In this document: in pieces, positions 46,162-55,421 of the stretch
Layout of the letters: every line of letters begins with the position of its first letter
Numbering within the stretch: position 1 is the first letter of the stretch
Source of the DNA: an uncultured Pseudomonadota bacterium
Lineage (GTDB): Bacteria > Pseudomonadota > Gammaproteobacteria > Burkholderiales > JALYOK01
Assembly: GCA_902826775.1 (NCBI GenBank)
Contig: CADEHE010000003.1
Location: 62,001-126,000, forward strand
Reading direction: 5' to 3'
Length of the DNA stretch: 64,000 bases
Program-made: the position numbers and the translations under genes
The notes under the pieces: generated by a model
What the model was told of the DNA's origin: nothing
The model's input: only the letters and a program-made list of their open reading frames with translations
The model's database searches: none

Positions 46162-46611
46162 ATGAATAGTTTGAATGTGTCCTGGTTAAAGCTACTGCGT
46201 TCGCTCTTGATTGTGGCAGCACTTGGTGGCCTCGGTCTAGCCAGCTTTTCGGCGACCGCCGAAGAAGACGACCGCCACGGCATGGTAAATGATATCGATC
46301 TGCCCACCGATGCCGCATCCCTCGCTATTGGCGAAGAGCGTTACAAGGCACGATGCGCGTACTGCCATCTCTCCTCCGGCAGGGGCGGCAGCAGCGGTGT
46401 GTGCTTAGCTTGCCAAAAATATAAATGGGGCAGCAAAGCCTCCGCCATTTTTGCAACGATTTCGGCTGGCCGTCCCGGAACTAAAATGGGCGCATTCGGT
46501 AATCCGGAAACGGGCTTGACCGCGGAGCAAACGTTCGCCGTCATCGCTTATATCCGCACCCTGCAAGAAAAAAAGATTGCGGACGACAAGTTGGCGCCGC
46601 CGCAGAACTAA
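46162..46611 (+). CDS. Periplasmic cytochrome c, electron acceptor (XoxG-like)
   Basis: A 149-residue exported c-type cytochrome. Signal segment about 10-31. One haem site Cys65-Ala-Tyr-Cys68-His69, with axial Met109 in PGTKMGAFG. A second CLAC pair (Cys81, Cys84) is not followed by His, so it probably makes a disulfide or metal site rather than a haem. As third gene of the set it would take electrons from the PQQ dehydrogenase to the oxidase. Confidence 0.88.
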   Translation: MNSLNVSWLKLLRSLLIVAALGGLGLASFSATAEEDDRHGMVNDIDLPTDAASLAIGEERYKARCAYCHLSSGRGGSSGVCLACQKYKWGSKASAIFATISAGRPGTKMGAFGNPETGLTAEQTFAVIAYIRTLQEKKIADDKLAPPQN

Positions 46612-46645
46612 CTTACGCAGGCTCACGCGCAACTTATGCGCCGCA

Positions 46646-46678
46646 CACGGCCGGCTTCCTAGCCGGCCGTGCCGTTTC
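46646..46678 (+). terminator. Terminator after the cytochrome c gene
   Basis: A 10-base perfect stem (CACGGCCGGC with GCCGGCCGTG) and a six-base loop, followed by a short T-rich tail (CCGTTTCTA). It separates the xox-like set from cluster C. Confidence 0.65.
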
Positions 46679-46707
46679 TAACTCAGACTAGTACTAGGAG
46701 AACAGCA

Positions 46708-47967
46708 ATGGCCACAAGCTCTTCCCACCATGGCACGCGACGCCGCCTGTTGAAGGGCGCAGCGCTTGCAGCAGGCACTCTCGCGTTCCCGATGATCTCG
46801 CGCGCACAAGGCAAACCGATCAGGATCGGTGTGCCGACAATTTTGTCGGGGCGCGTCGCTCAGCTCGGCATTTCCTCGCGCAACGCGCTGGAAATGGAAG
46901 CAGAAAAATTCAACGCTGCCGGCGGTTTGGGCGGCCGCAAAATTGAGATCGTCGCGCGCGATTCCAAAGGCAAGCCCGACGAAGCCGCCAACAACACGCG
47001 CCAACTGATTAACAGCGAAGGCTGCGAGATCATCATCAGCGCCGAATCCTCGGCCGGCGCCTTCGCAGTGCAAGAAGTAATTCGCGAATTGAAAGTGTTG
47101 TGCATTCACACCAATTCGGAAACGTCCTCGTTATCCGCAGACCCGAAGATTCGCGTCCCGAGCGCCTTCCGCGTCGCGCGCCAAGGCATACACGACGCTA
47201 TCGTCAGTGCTAGCCATGCCGCCAAAATCGCCAAGGCGAAGAACCTCAAAACCTGGATGACCTGCTCACCCGACTACGCCTACGGTCGTGACAACACTGG
47301 CTTGTTCGTCGAGTATCTGAAGAAGTTTTACCCGCAAGCCGAGATCGTCGGTGAAGCGTGGCCCAAGCTGTTCCAAGCCGACTACACGGAGAATCTGACC
47401 AAGATCCTGCAAGCAAAACCGCAAGCGTTGTACTCGGCGCTGTGGGCCGGCGACTTGGTGTCGTTCGTCGATCAAAGCAGCATCTACAATTTGTTTGCGC
47501 AGACCAATCTGTTCGCGATCAACATGGCCGATTACACGACGCTGACGGCGGTCAAGAATCTGCCGGCTGGAATCCATTCCGCTACGCGCTACATCAAGAC
47601 CTTCCCGGCCAATGCCGAGAACGCGGCATGGGCGGACGCGTACAAAGGCAAGTACAAAGACTTTCCCACCAACTGGTCCTGGGAAAATGCCACGGCGATG
47701 TCATTCTTAACCGCAGCGATGAAAAAGACCAATGCGACTGAGTCCAGCAAACTCGCCGATGTACTGCGCGGCATGAAAATCAAGACGCCGTTCGGCGCCG
47801 ACGGCACCATCACCATGCGCGCCGAAGATCAAACCACCATCGGTTACGCACTCGGCTGGGGCACTACGATTCCGAAAGAGCCTTACGTGGTTGAAATCCA
47901 AGCCGGCGACTGGAACGCGATTCTCGAGCACGAGGCACAGTGGAAGAAGAAGATGGGATACGTTTAA
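46708..47967 (+). CDS. Periplasmic substrate-binding protein, LivK-type, Tat-like signal (cluster C)
   Basis: A 419-residue exported binding protein. The N-terminus TRRRLLKGAALAAGTLAFP, with an AQG cleavage site, looks like a twin-arginine signal, unlike the Sec signals of clusters A and B. The mature protein starts IRIGVPTILSGRVAQLG. AGGAG lies seven bases before the ATG at 46708. The ligand is unknown; its place next to the alcohol dehydrogenase suggests an oxidation-related substrate. Confidence 0.88.
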   Translation: MATSSSHHGTRRRLLKGAALAAGTLAFPMISRAQGKPIRIGVPTILSGRVAQLGISSRNALEMEAEKFNAAGGLGGRKIEIVARDSKGKPDEAANNTRQLINSEGCEIIISAESSAGAFAVQEVIRELKVLCIHTNSETSSLSADPKIRVPSAFRVARQGIHDAIVSASHAAKIAKAKNLKTWMTCSPDYAYGRDNTGLFVEYLKKFYPQAEIVGEAWPKLFQADYTENLTKILQAKPQALYSALWAGDLVSFVDQSSIYNLFAQTNLFAINMADYTTLTAVKNLPAGIHSATRYIKTFPANAENAAWADAYKGKYKDFPTNWSWENATAMSFLTAAMKKTNATESSKLADVLRGMKIKTPFGADGTITMRAEDQTTIGYALGWGTTIPKEPYVVEIQAGDWNAILEHEAQWKKKMGYV

Positions 47968-47992
47968 AAAGAGGCGCGGGGGGATAAGAGGG

Positions 47993-48026
47993 GCGCGGGG
48001 TACCCCCTGCCCCCGCGCTCGTTCTT
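47993..48026 (+). terminator. GC-rich hairpin after cluster C livK
   Basis: GCGCGGGG (47993-48000) pairs with CCCCGCGC (48011-48018) around a 10-base loop, followed by TCGTTCTT. It is 26 bases after the livK stop. Confidence 0.55.
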
Positions 48027-48186
48027 TCAGACGGAATCGCTGGAATAGGGCGCGCTAGCGCGCCGATGTTGTAGAAAGCAACACCGGCCGCGTACGAAAA
48101 AGCGAGGCGGGGAAGACCCCTGCGAAACGTGGGCACGCAACGGGGCCGCAAAGGCGGCTGAATCGCGTAGAATTCGACCGTAAAGC

Positions 48187-48214
48187 CGCCGCAGCTTCGC
48201 CGCTGCGGCGTTTT
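48187..48214 (+). terminator. Second hairpin upstream of cluster C livH
   Basis: CGCCGCAGC (48187-48195) pairs with GCTGCGGCG (48202-48210), with a six-base loop followed by TTTT. It is a good intrinsic terminator shape and would limit read-through from livK into livH. Confidence 0.6.
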
Positions 48215-48289
48215 CGCGCTAAGAGCCAGATAGGATCACGCCTCACGCATCGCGAGCTTTGCAACTTCCTACTTTCTGCTTCCTGCCCC

Positions 48290-49189
48290 ATGGATTTTCA
48301 GGCACTACTAGACTGCTTCTCCTCCGCCTCGTGCGTGGTCACTCAAACCACCGGCGGTTTGATCAGCGGCATGCTGCTGTTTCTGGTGGCCGCTGGGCTG
48401 TCGCTCATCTTCGGCACGCTCAAGGTCGTGAATTTCATGCACGGCTCCTTGTATATGCTGGGTGCCTACTTTGCTTACACCATCTACAACCTGACCGGCA
48501 GCTATGCGCTCGCCGTGCTCGGCGCCGCACTGGGCGTAGGCCTGTTCGCCTTGATCTTCGAACGCTTCTTTATGAGCCGCGTGTACGGCTCCGATGTTTT
48601 GATGCAGTTGCTCGTGTGCTACGGATTCATTTTGATTCTCGACGATGCAGTCAAGATTATCTGGGGTGCGGAATTTCTCTCGATGGGTATGCCCGCAGCA
48701 TTCCAGCGCCCGCCGTTCATGCTCGCCGGCGGTATCGTGCCGGCGTTTTATTTGTTCCTTATTGTCATCACGCTCGCTATCGCGTTGGCGCTGGGTTATT
48801 TGATCACCAAGACGCGCATGGGCAAGATCGTGCGCGCAGCCGCCATCAATCCGACCATGACTTCCGCGCTCGGCATCAACACCGCTTTGGTGTTCGGCGG
48901 CGTATTTGCCCTTGGCGGCTTATTGGCGGGCTTGGCTGGGGCGCTGGCGGTACCGGTACGCTCGCTGGTGTCGGGCATGGGCTTTTCCATTCTGATCGAG
49001 TCCTTCATCGTCACCGTGATCGGCGGCATGGGTTCCGTTGCCGGCGCGCTGGTCGGCGCCCTGTTGATCGGACTGGTGCGCAGTTTCGGCACCATCGGTT
49101 TTCCGCTATTCACAGAGGGGCTGATGTTCGTCTTCATGACGATCGTGCTGATCGTAAAACCCAGCGGTTTGTTCGGTAAAGAGCTATGA
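48290..49189 (+). CDS. LivH-type permease (cluster C)
   Basis: A 299-residue inner-membrane permease. LSLIFGTLKVVNFMHGSLYM near the N-terminus and FIVTVIGGMGSVAGALVGAL near the end are the family motifs. Its stop overlaps the livM ATG (ATGA). Confidence 0.92.
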   Translation: MDFQALLDCFSSASCVVTQTTGGLISGMLLFLVAAGLSLIFGTLKVVNFMHGSLYMLGAYFAYTIYNLTGSYALAVLGAALGVGLFALIFERFFMSRVYGSDVLMQLLVCYGFILILDDAVKIIWGAEFLSMGMPAAFQRPPFMLAGGIVPAFYLFLIVITLAIALALGYLITKTRMGKIVRAAAINPTMTSALGINTALVFGGVFALGGLLAGLAGALAVPVRSLVSGMGFSILIESFIVTVIGGMGSVAGALVGALLIGLVRSFGTIGFPLFTEGLMFVFMTIVLIVKPSGLFGKEL

Positions 49190-50172
49190 AGCAAGCTTCG
49201 GTCGGGCGCGATATTGCCTTGGCGGTCGGCGCGTTCGCGCTGCTGGCCATTTTGCCGCTGGTATTCCCGAACAAATCGCTCGCCGACTTCGTGGTGCGGT
49301 TGTCCGCTTTTGCGGTGTTTGCCACCTCGCTCAATTTGCTGGTCGGCTATGCGGGCATGGTGTCGTTCGGGCATGGTTTGTTTTACGGCCTTGGCGCTTA
49401 CAGCTTCGCGCTCATGCTGCAAAAGCTCGGTTTGTCAGTGCCATTGGCGTTCTTGCTGACCATGGTTTTCAGCGCGCTGGTGGCACTGGTGATCGGCGCC
49501 ATCTGCATTCGCTTGAAGGAAATCTATTTCTCCTTCTTGACGCTCGCGTTCCAGATGCTGTTGCACAGCATCATCATCGCGTGGACCGCCGTCACCGGCG
49601 GCGACCAAGGCTTGACCGGCGGTCTGCCGCGCCCGCCCTTCCTCGGCATACGCTTGGACGATCCTCGTCACCTCTATTTGTTTTGCTGCGCCATCATGAT
49701 CATTTCGTTGTTCGTCATGTGGCATTTGGTGCGCTCGCCGTTCGGCTATACGCTGCGCATGATTCGCGATAATCCGCGCCGCACGGCGTTCCTCGGCGTG
49801 CAGGTCTGGCGCGTGCGCTTGCTGGCGTTCGTCGTCGCCGGCGTATTCGGCGCTATCGGCGGTGCGTTGATGAGCCTTTTCGTCTCCAGCGCCTATCCCG
49901 ATTTCGCCTATTGGACAGTGTCGGGCGAAGCCGTGTTCATGATCTTGCTCGGCGGCATGAGCGTCTTCCTTGGACCCACAGCGGGTGCCGCGATTCTGCT
50001 GCTGCTCAACGACACTGTCACCAAGCTCACCGAGCATTACAGCTTGGTGCTTGGCATCGTCATCCTGTTGTTCGCGCTGGGATTGCGCAAGGGCCTGTTA
50101 GGGTTCTTGGTCGAGGCGTGGTCGAAACGCGGGGCACAGACCTCGGCCCCAGCCACTGCAAGCAGGCATTGA
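49186..50172 (+). CDS. LivM-type permease (cluster C)
   Basis: A 328-residue inner-membrane permease. SLNLLVGYAGMVSFGHGLFY and MIRDNPRRTAFLGVQVWRVR are the LivM motifs; the final loop has ILLGGMSVFLGPTAGAAILL. It is translationally coupled to livH, and livG begins two bases after its stop. Confidence 0.92.
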   Translation: MKQASVGRDIALAVGAFALLAILPLVFPNKSLADFVVRLSAFAVFATSLNLLVGYAGMVSFGHGLFYGLGAYSFALMLQKLGLSVPLAFLLTMVFSALVALVIGAICIRLKEIYFSFLTLAFQMLLHSIIIAWTAVTGGDQGLTGGLPRPPFLGIRLDDPRHLYLFCCAIMIISLFVMWHLVRSPFGYTLRMIRDNPRRTAFLGVQVWRVRLLAFVVAGVFGAIGGALMSLFVSSAYPDFAYWTVSGEAVFMILLGGMSVFLGPTAGAAILLLLNDTVTKLTEHYSLVLGIVILLFALGLRKGLLGFLVEAWSKRGAQTSAPATASRH

Positions 50173-50174
50173 TC

Positions 50175-50930
50175 ATGTTGAAGATCGAAGACCTGCGCAA
50201 ATCCTTCGGCGGTGTGGCCGCCACCAACGGCATTACGCTCGATTTTCCGCAAGGCTCGTTGAGCGCGGTCATCGGCCCCAACGGCGCCGGCAAGACGACT
50301 TTCTTTAATCTCATCACCGGCGCTTTCCCGCCCGATGCCGGGCGCATTCTGCTCGGCGGCGAAAACATCGCCGGCTTGAGCGCGCCGGAGATCGTGCGCC
50401 GCGGCATCGGCCGCGCGTTCCAGATCGCGAGCATATTTCCCTCACTTACCGTGCGCGATGCGGTGCTCGGCGCCGTCAATGCGCACCTTCATTGGCACGC
50501 GAAACTCGCGCGCCGCTTTCCGCTCGCCGAAGCCGCCGCGCAAACCGACGAAGTCATTGAGCTGGTCAATCTCCAAGCGCGCGCCAATACCTTGTCCGGC
50601 AACTTGTCGCACGGCGAGCAAAAGCTGCTCGATATCGCCCTTGCCCTCGCGCTCGACCCTAAGGTGTTGCTGCTGGACGAACCCACTGCGGGCATGGGCT
50701 CGGAAGAGCGCTGGCAAATGATCGAAACCGTCTATCAGCTCTGGCAGCGCAAGAAGATGACGCTCATTTTCATCGAGCACGACATGGACATCGTGTTCAA
50801 GTACGCGCAGACGATTCGTGTCTTGAGCTACGGCAGCGTGCTCGCCGAAGGCAACGCGGAAGAAGTGCGGCGCCATCCGAAAGTGATTGAAGCGTATCTC
50901 GGCGCGCATTTCGAGACAGCGAAGTCATGA
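50175..50930 (+). CDS. LivG-type ABC ATPase (cluster C)
   Basis: A 251-residue ATPase. Walker A GPNGAGKTT, signature LSHGEQKLLDIA, Walker B LLLDEPTAGM and H-loop FIEHDMD are all intact. The ATG at 50175 starts MLKIEDLRKSFGG, the family start; the frame is open upstream inside livM but without similarity. Its stop overlaps livF by four bases. Confidence 0.92.
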   Translation: MLKIEDLRKSFGGVAATNGITLDFPQGSLSAVIGPNGAGKTTFFNLITGAFPPDAGRILLGGENIAGLSAPEIVRRGIGRAFQIASIFPSLTVRDAVLGAVNAHLHWHAKLARRFPLAEAAAQTDEVIELVNLQARANTLSGNLSHGEQKLLDIALALALDPKVLLLDEPTAGMGSEERWQMIETVYQLWQRKKMTLIFIEHDMDIVFKYAQTIRVLSYGSVLAEGNAEEVRRHPKVIEAYLGAHFETAKS

Positions 50931-51667
50931 CGCCCGCAAAGGAATCAAGCCGCCTGCGCGCCCCGGTGTTTGCCGCGCAGCGCATCGACGTCTTTTACGG
51001 CACCAGCCAAATCTTGTTCGGCGTCGATATTGCTGTCGAAGAGGGCCAGACCATGGCGCTGCTCGGGCGCAACGGCGCCGGCAAATCCACGACGCTGAAA
51101 GCCATCGCCGGCATCGCCCCGCCATCGCGCGGCAGCGTCAGCGTCCGCGGCGCGCAGGTGGCGGGCTGGAAACCGTATTCGATCGCGCGCGCCGGCATCG
51201 GCTTCGTGCCGGAAGACCGCCAAGTGTTTCCCGAACACACGGTCGAAGACAACTTGATCATCGGCGCCAAGAAGGGCCCGGACGGCCAGGACTATTGGAC
51301 CTTGCAGCGCGTGTACGAAATGTTCCCGCTGCTGGTGCCGCTAAAACAGCGCATGGCCGGCCACCTTTCGGGTGGCGAGCAGCAGATGCTCACCATCGCG
51401 CGCACGCTCATGGGCAACCCAATCGGCCTATTGCTCGACGAGCCGAGCGAGGGACTGGCGCCGGTGATAGTCGAGCGCATCGGCGAACTGTTGCGCAAGC
51501 TGCGCGACATGGGCTCGACCGTGCTGCTCGCCGAGCAGAACATGCATTTCTGCTTGGGCATTGCTACTAGTGCCACGATCATCGACAAAGGCGAAATCGT
51601 TTATCGCGACAGCATCGAGGCGCTGCGCGCGAACGAGGAAATCAAGCAGCGCTATTTGGCAGTTTGA
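50927..51667 (+). CDS. LivF-type ABC ATPase (cluster C)
   Basis: A 246-residue ATPase with Walker A LGRNGAGKST, signature LSGGEQQMLTIA, Walker B LLLDEPSEGLAP and LAEQNMHF. A short Ala/Arg-rich N-terminus precedes the core. Last gene of cluster C, 86 bases before the zinc alcohol dehydrogenase. Confidence 0.93.
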   Translation: MTPAKESSRLRAPVFAAQRIDVFYGTSQILFGVDIAVEEGQTMALLGRNGAGKSTTLKAIAGIAPPSRGSVSVRGAQVAGWKPYSIARAGIGFVPEDRQVFPEHTVEDNLIIGAKKGPDGQDYWTLQRVYEMFPLLVPLKQRMAGHLSGGEQQMLTIARTLMGNPIGLLLDEPSEGLAPVIVERIGELLRKLRDMGSTVLLAEQNMHFCLGIATSATIIDKGEIVYRDSIEALRANEEIKQRYLAV

Positions 51668-51753
51668 CGCATACTAGGTTCCCTACCCTATGTGTGATCA
51701 ATATTAATGCGAATTGCAAGACATAACTCTTCGTAGTACCTAGGAATATCGCT

Positions 51754-52878
51754 ATGAAAACCCGTGCCGCTGTCATCTACGAAATGAACAAGCCGCTGCC
51801 CTACGCGCAGAGCAAACCGCTGGTGATCGAAGAAGTCGATCTCGCGCCGCCGGGCGAAGGCGAGTTGCTCATACGCGTGAAAGCCGCAGGTTTGTGTCAC
51901 TCGGATTTATCGTCGATCAACGGCGACCGGCCGCGCCAAATGCCGATGGTGCTCGGTCACGAGGCTGCCGGCGAAATCATGGAGTGCGGCACTGGTATTC
52001 ACGATCTCAAAGTCGGCGATCACGTCGCACTGATCTTCGCGCCGAGCTGCGGCACTTGCATTGCGTGCAAGGACGGTCATCCAGGCCGCTGCGAGCCGGG
52101 CCAGCAAGCCAACGGCGCAGGCCTGCTGCTCGGCAAGCAGCGCCGCCTATCTAAAAACTATCAACCCGTATATCACCACGTGGGCGTCTCCGCCTTCGCC
52201 GACTATTGCGTCGTTAATCGCGGTTCGGTGGTGAAAATCGACTCCACGCTGGCATGGGACGAAGCCGCGCTATTCGGCTGCGCCGTGCTCACCGGCGCAG
52301 GCGCGGTCATCAATACCGCGCAGACGCCGCCCGGCTCCACCGTTGCCGTGGTCGGACTCGGCGGCGTCGGTCTGAATGCGTTACTTGCCGCACAGCTGCT
52401 CGGCGCGCGCCGCCTCATCGCGGTCGACATCCACGACGACAAACTTTCGCTCGCCAAGCAGCTCGGCGCAACCGATGTCGTCAATGCAAAATCGGATAAC
52501 GCCATTCAAGCTGTGAAAGACCTAACCGGCGGCGGTGTCGAATACGCCTTCGAGATGGCCGGCTCGACGCAAGCGATGGAGCTCGCCTACCGCATCACAC
52601 GCCGCGGCGGCACGACTGTCTCGGCGGGGCTGCCGCATCCCGATCACCGCTGGCCCGTGCAACTCGTCAATGTCGTTGCCGAAGAGCGCACCATCAAAGG
52701 CAGCTACGTCGGCTCCTGCGTGCCGGCGCGCGACGTGCCGCGCTTCATCGAGCTATACCAGCAAGGCAAACTCCCGGTGAATAAACTGATGAGCGATCAC
52801 ATGAAGCTGGAAGACATCAACGTCGGCTTCGATCGTTTGACCGCCGGGCACACCGTGCGGCAGATCATCATGATGTAA
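51754..52878 (+). CDS. Zinc-dependent alcohol dehydrogenase (MDR family)
   Basis: A 374-residue cytoplasmic dehydrogenase. Catalytic zinc ligands are Cys in GLCHSDL, His in LGHEAAG and Cys in LFGCAVLTG. Structural zinc ligands are the four Cys of CGTCIACKDGHPGRC. The NAD loop is VVGLGGVGLNAL. It is of the class III/aryl-alcohol group, which oxidises primary or aromatic alcohols. Its closeness to cluster C and the PQQ dehydrogenase suggests shared alcohol/aldehyde metabolism, an inference. Confidence 0.9.
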   Translation: MKTRAAVIYEMNKPLPYAQSKPLVIEEVDLAPPGEGELLIRVKAAGLCHSDLSSINGDRPRQMPMVLGHEAAGEIMECGTGIHDLKVGDHVALIFAPSCGTCIACKDGHPGRCEPGQQANGAGLLLGKQRRLSKNYQPVYHHVGVSAFADYCVVNRGSVVKIDSTLAWDEAALFGCAVLTGAGAVINTAQTPPGSTVAVVGLGGVGLNALLAAQLLGARRLIAVDIHDDKLSLAKQLGATDVVNAKSDNAIQAVKDLTGGGVEYAFEMAGSTQAMELAYRITRRGGTTVSAGLPHPDHRWPVQLVNVVAEERTIKGSYVGSCVPARDVPRFIELYQQGKLPVNKLMSDHMKLEDINVGFDRLTAGHTVRQIIMM

Positions 52879-53063
52879 GGTGTGAACGGCTTCCCGAACC
52901 CGGAAGCTGGGCACTGATGATCGTCGGCATCGCTGCGATCGGAACTGGGTTGCGGCTGCGTCTCGTTTGAAAAGCGTATGTCCGAATCACTGAAAAACCT
53001 GCGGCTTTGGGTACGCCGGGAGCAGTCGGCCGGACCCCGAATGAACAGAGGCGCACAATACCT

Positions 53064-53726
53064 TTAGCGGGACGCAACCCGCGATAGCGCTTGAAGCACC
53101 TCAATGACTGAGCTCGGTTCGAGGCGCTTTCGGTAGTCCGCATCGACATGATCGAATACGATCACGCCGTTGTGGCCGATAACGTAGGTTGCGGTAACGG
53201 GCAATTCCCAAGACTCACTGCCGTTGTGTGCGACGAGGTCTCGCCCCAGTTCCAGAAGCTTTTCTCGTGCCGCGCTTGACACGCGATATACCAGGCCGAA
53301 GCCGCGTGCCACGACGTTGTCTTGATCGCTCAGAACGTCGAACCCGATTGCCAGTTTGTCGCGGGTGCTGAGGGATTGATCGGGACGCTCCGGCGAGATC
53401 GCAATCAAACTGGCTCCAAGATGCTCAATATCCGGCAAGCGCGCTTGCAGCGCGCGCAGCGCAATGTTGCAATACGGACACCAACCGCCTCGATAAAACG
53501 TTACCACGACCGGTCCCCGGTCGAGTCGGCTGCGCAGTGTCACGGCCTTCCCCTCCGCGTCGGGCAGCTCGAAATCCGGCGCTTTATGGCCTTTGCGCAA
53601 CGCGCCGTTGACGACCTTGCGAGCTGCGCCGATCTGCCCTTCGAATAACGTTCCGGCGGCGCCGGCGCCTAAACGCACCAGCAAGCTCGCCGTGTAGGCC
53701 GCCAGTTGTTCTTCGATGCTCGACAT
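53064..53726 (-). CDS. Peroxiredoxin-like (AhpC/TSA) protein
   Basis: A 220-residue thioredoxin-fold protein. An N-terminal helical region (1-60) is followed by APDFELPDAEGKAVTLRSRL and the redox site GGWCPYCNIALRAL. The CPYC pair is like that of thioredoxin-type peroxiredoxins. It reduces peroxides or acts as a thiol oxidoreductase. The start at 53726 (MSSIEEQLAAY) is preferred; the frame is open 51 codons upstream into the amine oxidase gene with no similarity. It lies 13 bases after that gene. Confidence 0.85.
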   Translation of the reverse strand: MSSIEEQLAAYTASLLVRLGAGAAGTLFEGQIGAARKVVNGALRKGHKAPDFELPDAEGKAVTLRSRLDRGPVVVTFYRGGWCPYCNIALRALQARLPDIEHLGASLIAISPERPDQSLSTRDKLAIGFDVLSDQDNVVARGFGLVYRVSSAAREKLLELGRDLVAHNGSESWELPVTATYVIGHNGVIVFDHVDADYRKRLEPSSVIEVLQALSRVASR

Positions 53727-53739
53727 ACGGAACCTTGCG

Positions 53740-55353
53740 CTACACAATCGCCCGCAGCACCTGGCGCGCCGCGCGCGCGCCCTCCGCTGCGCCGCCCTCC
53801 ATGAAGCCTTGAAACTCGATCGAGGTGTGCTCGCCGCAAAAGAACACACCCGCCTGGCGCTGCTTCTCGTAGCCAGCAAATTCGGTGTACTGCCCTGGCT
53901 TGTAATAGGAATACGATAAGCCCGCGAACGGATTCAGGTGCCATAGAGATTGCGTCGCCTTGCCGTTCCATCGATTCGGCGCCGGCGGGTAAACCGGCGC
54001 GGCTTGCTGCAGCACGCGCGCGGCATCCGCGGCAACGAGCGGATTCGCGGCAGTGCCGAACGCTTGCCGAGTAAACGCGCGATCCGCAGCGCTGCCGCCG
54101 GAGAAGAAGGTGATGATGCCAGGCGCCCCTGGTTGCGCGCGCGACGTTTCCCAACTTTCCTGATAGCCGGTATCGCTGTCCCCGCCGCCCGTGCTGATGC
54201 CCGGCCATGAACCACGACGATTCCAGAAACGTTCGCGAAACTGCAGTTGCAGCTTGCCCGAACGTCCGCGGCCTTGCTCTTGGATCGCGCGCACTTTGAG
54301 TGTATCGAATCCCGCACGCGCATAGTCGAGCTGGCTCAGTACCGCGAAAGGCAACGCCAACACGACGATGTCTGCCGTCACATCTTTAGAGACGCCGCCC
54401 GACTCCAGTGCGAGGCGATAAGCGCCCCCCGCGCTGCGCCGGATCGATGCCAAGCGTGTGTTGAGTTGCACTGCCGCGCCGAGAGTACGCGCGATGGCGT
54501 GCGGCAACAGATCGTTACCGCCGCGAATGTGAAAGCGCTCGTCGGATTCGCCGAACTTGGCAAAGCCGTTCGGGTTAGGCTGGAAGCCGAGCAAATAGAG
54601 TAGATTCAGCGACGATTGCTCGCGCGTATCGGCCGCATATTCGATCGTGTAAGCAATATCGAGCAAACGTCCGAGCGGCGAGCCATGCCCGCCCGGCACG
54701 CGCGATTCGATCCAGTCGTACACGCTTAGGTGATCCAGCGCTTGCGCCGCTGGCGTGAAGGACTCGTAAGTGGTTGGAAACGGCGCCGATTCTAGATCGG
54801 CAGCGACGCGATCCGCGATCGCGAGGAAATCAGACGTCGCCTGGGCTTCGGTGTAGTAGTCCCCAAGGAAGTAATACGTTTCCTCACTGCCTGGTGCTTC
54901 CGCAGCGAGCAAATCATCAAGCGCTAGCCCGAAGCGCCGCGCGAGCTTACGCATCGTTTTGTGTCCGGTGTCGATCAATTCTCCGCCCCACTCGCTGACT
55001 TGATCGGCATTCCAATAACGCCGATTGGAAAAGATGCGCCCGCCGACGCGGTTGCTCGCCTCGTACACCGTCGCGGCAATGCCGCGATCCGCAAGTTCCA
55101 GCGCGCAGTTCAATCCGGCGATGCCGCCGCCAACGATGGCGATACGCGGGGCTTGCTTGCCGAACGCGAGCATCGGTGCGCCAACGATGCCAGCGACGGT
55201 GCCTGCGCCTATCGCTGCGATAAATTTTCGCCGCGCGGCACGCGCTTGCGCGAAATCGTGCGCGACCACATCGAGCGGCAGCCCACTCTCGCGGCTGCGG
55301 TGGGCGTGTTGAAACGAGCGGCGCAGTAGCGCCAGCAACGGTGAGCGGGCCAT
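53740..55353 (-). CDS. FAD-dependent amine oxidase
   Basis: A 537-residue flavoprotein of the monoamine-oxidase/polyamine-oxidase group. FAD-binding IAIVGGGIAGLNCALELADR begins at about residue 70, with VYEASNRVGGRIFS after it; near the C-terminus ACEHTS-like FFCGEHTSIEFQGFMEGG closes the FAD site. A preceding ARRKFIAAIGAGT stretch looks like a Tat signal, so it is probably exported with bound FAD. The substrate (amine or amino acid) is unknown. Confidence 0.87.
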   Translation of the reverse strand: MARSPLLALLRRSFQHAHRSRESGLPLDVVAHDFAQARAARRKFIAAIGAGTVAGIVGAPMLAFGKQAPRIAIVGGGIAGLNCALELADRGIAATVYEASNRVGGRIFSNRRYWNADQVSEWGGELIDTGHKTMRKLARRFGLALDDLLAAEAPGSEETYYFLGDYYTEAQATSDFLAIADRVAADLESAPFPTTYESFTPAAQALDHLSVYDWIESRVPGGHGSPLGRLLDIAYTIEYAADTREQSSLNLLYLLGFQPNPNGFAKFGESDERFHIRGGNDLLPHAIARTLGAAVQLNTRLASIRRSAGGAYRLALESGGVSKDVTADIVVLALPFAVLSQLDYARAGFDTLKVRAIQEQGRGRSGKLQLQFRERFWNRRGSWPGISTGGGDSDTGYQESWETSRAQPGAPGIITFFSGGSAADRAFTRQAFGTAANPLVAADAARVLQQAAPVYPPAPNRWNGKATQSLWHLNPFAGLSYSYYKPGQYTEFAGYEKQRQAGVFFCGEHTSIEFQGFMEGGAAEGARAARQVLRAIV

Positions 55354-55421
55354 GGTTATTCTCCGGTACTGGTTATTGGATAGCTCTGAAAATAAGAAAA
55401 GACCAAATTCTTGGGCTGATA

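Larger units (their letters stand above)
47968..48289. other. Intergenic gap between livK and livH of cluster C
   Basis: 322 bases without a supported gene. They hold two hairpins (47993-48026 and 48187-48214), so the binding-protein gene is probably transcribed more strongly than the permease genes. I see no good promoter by eye. Confidence 0.6.
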
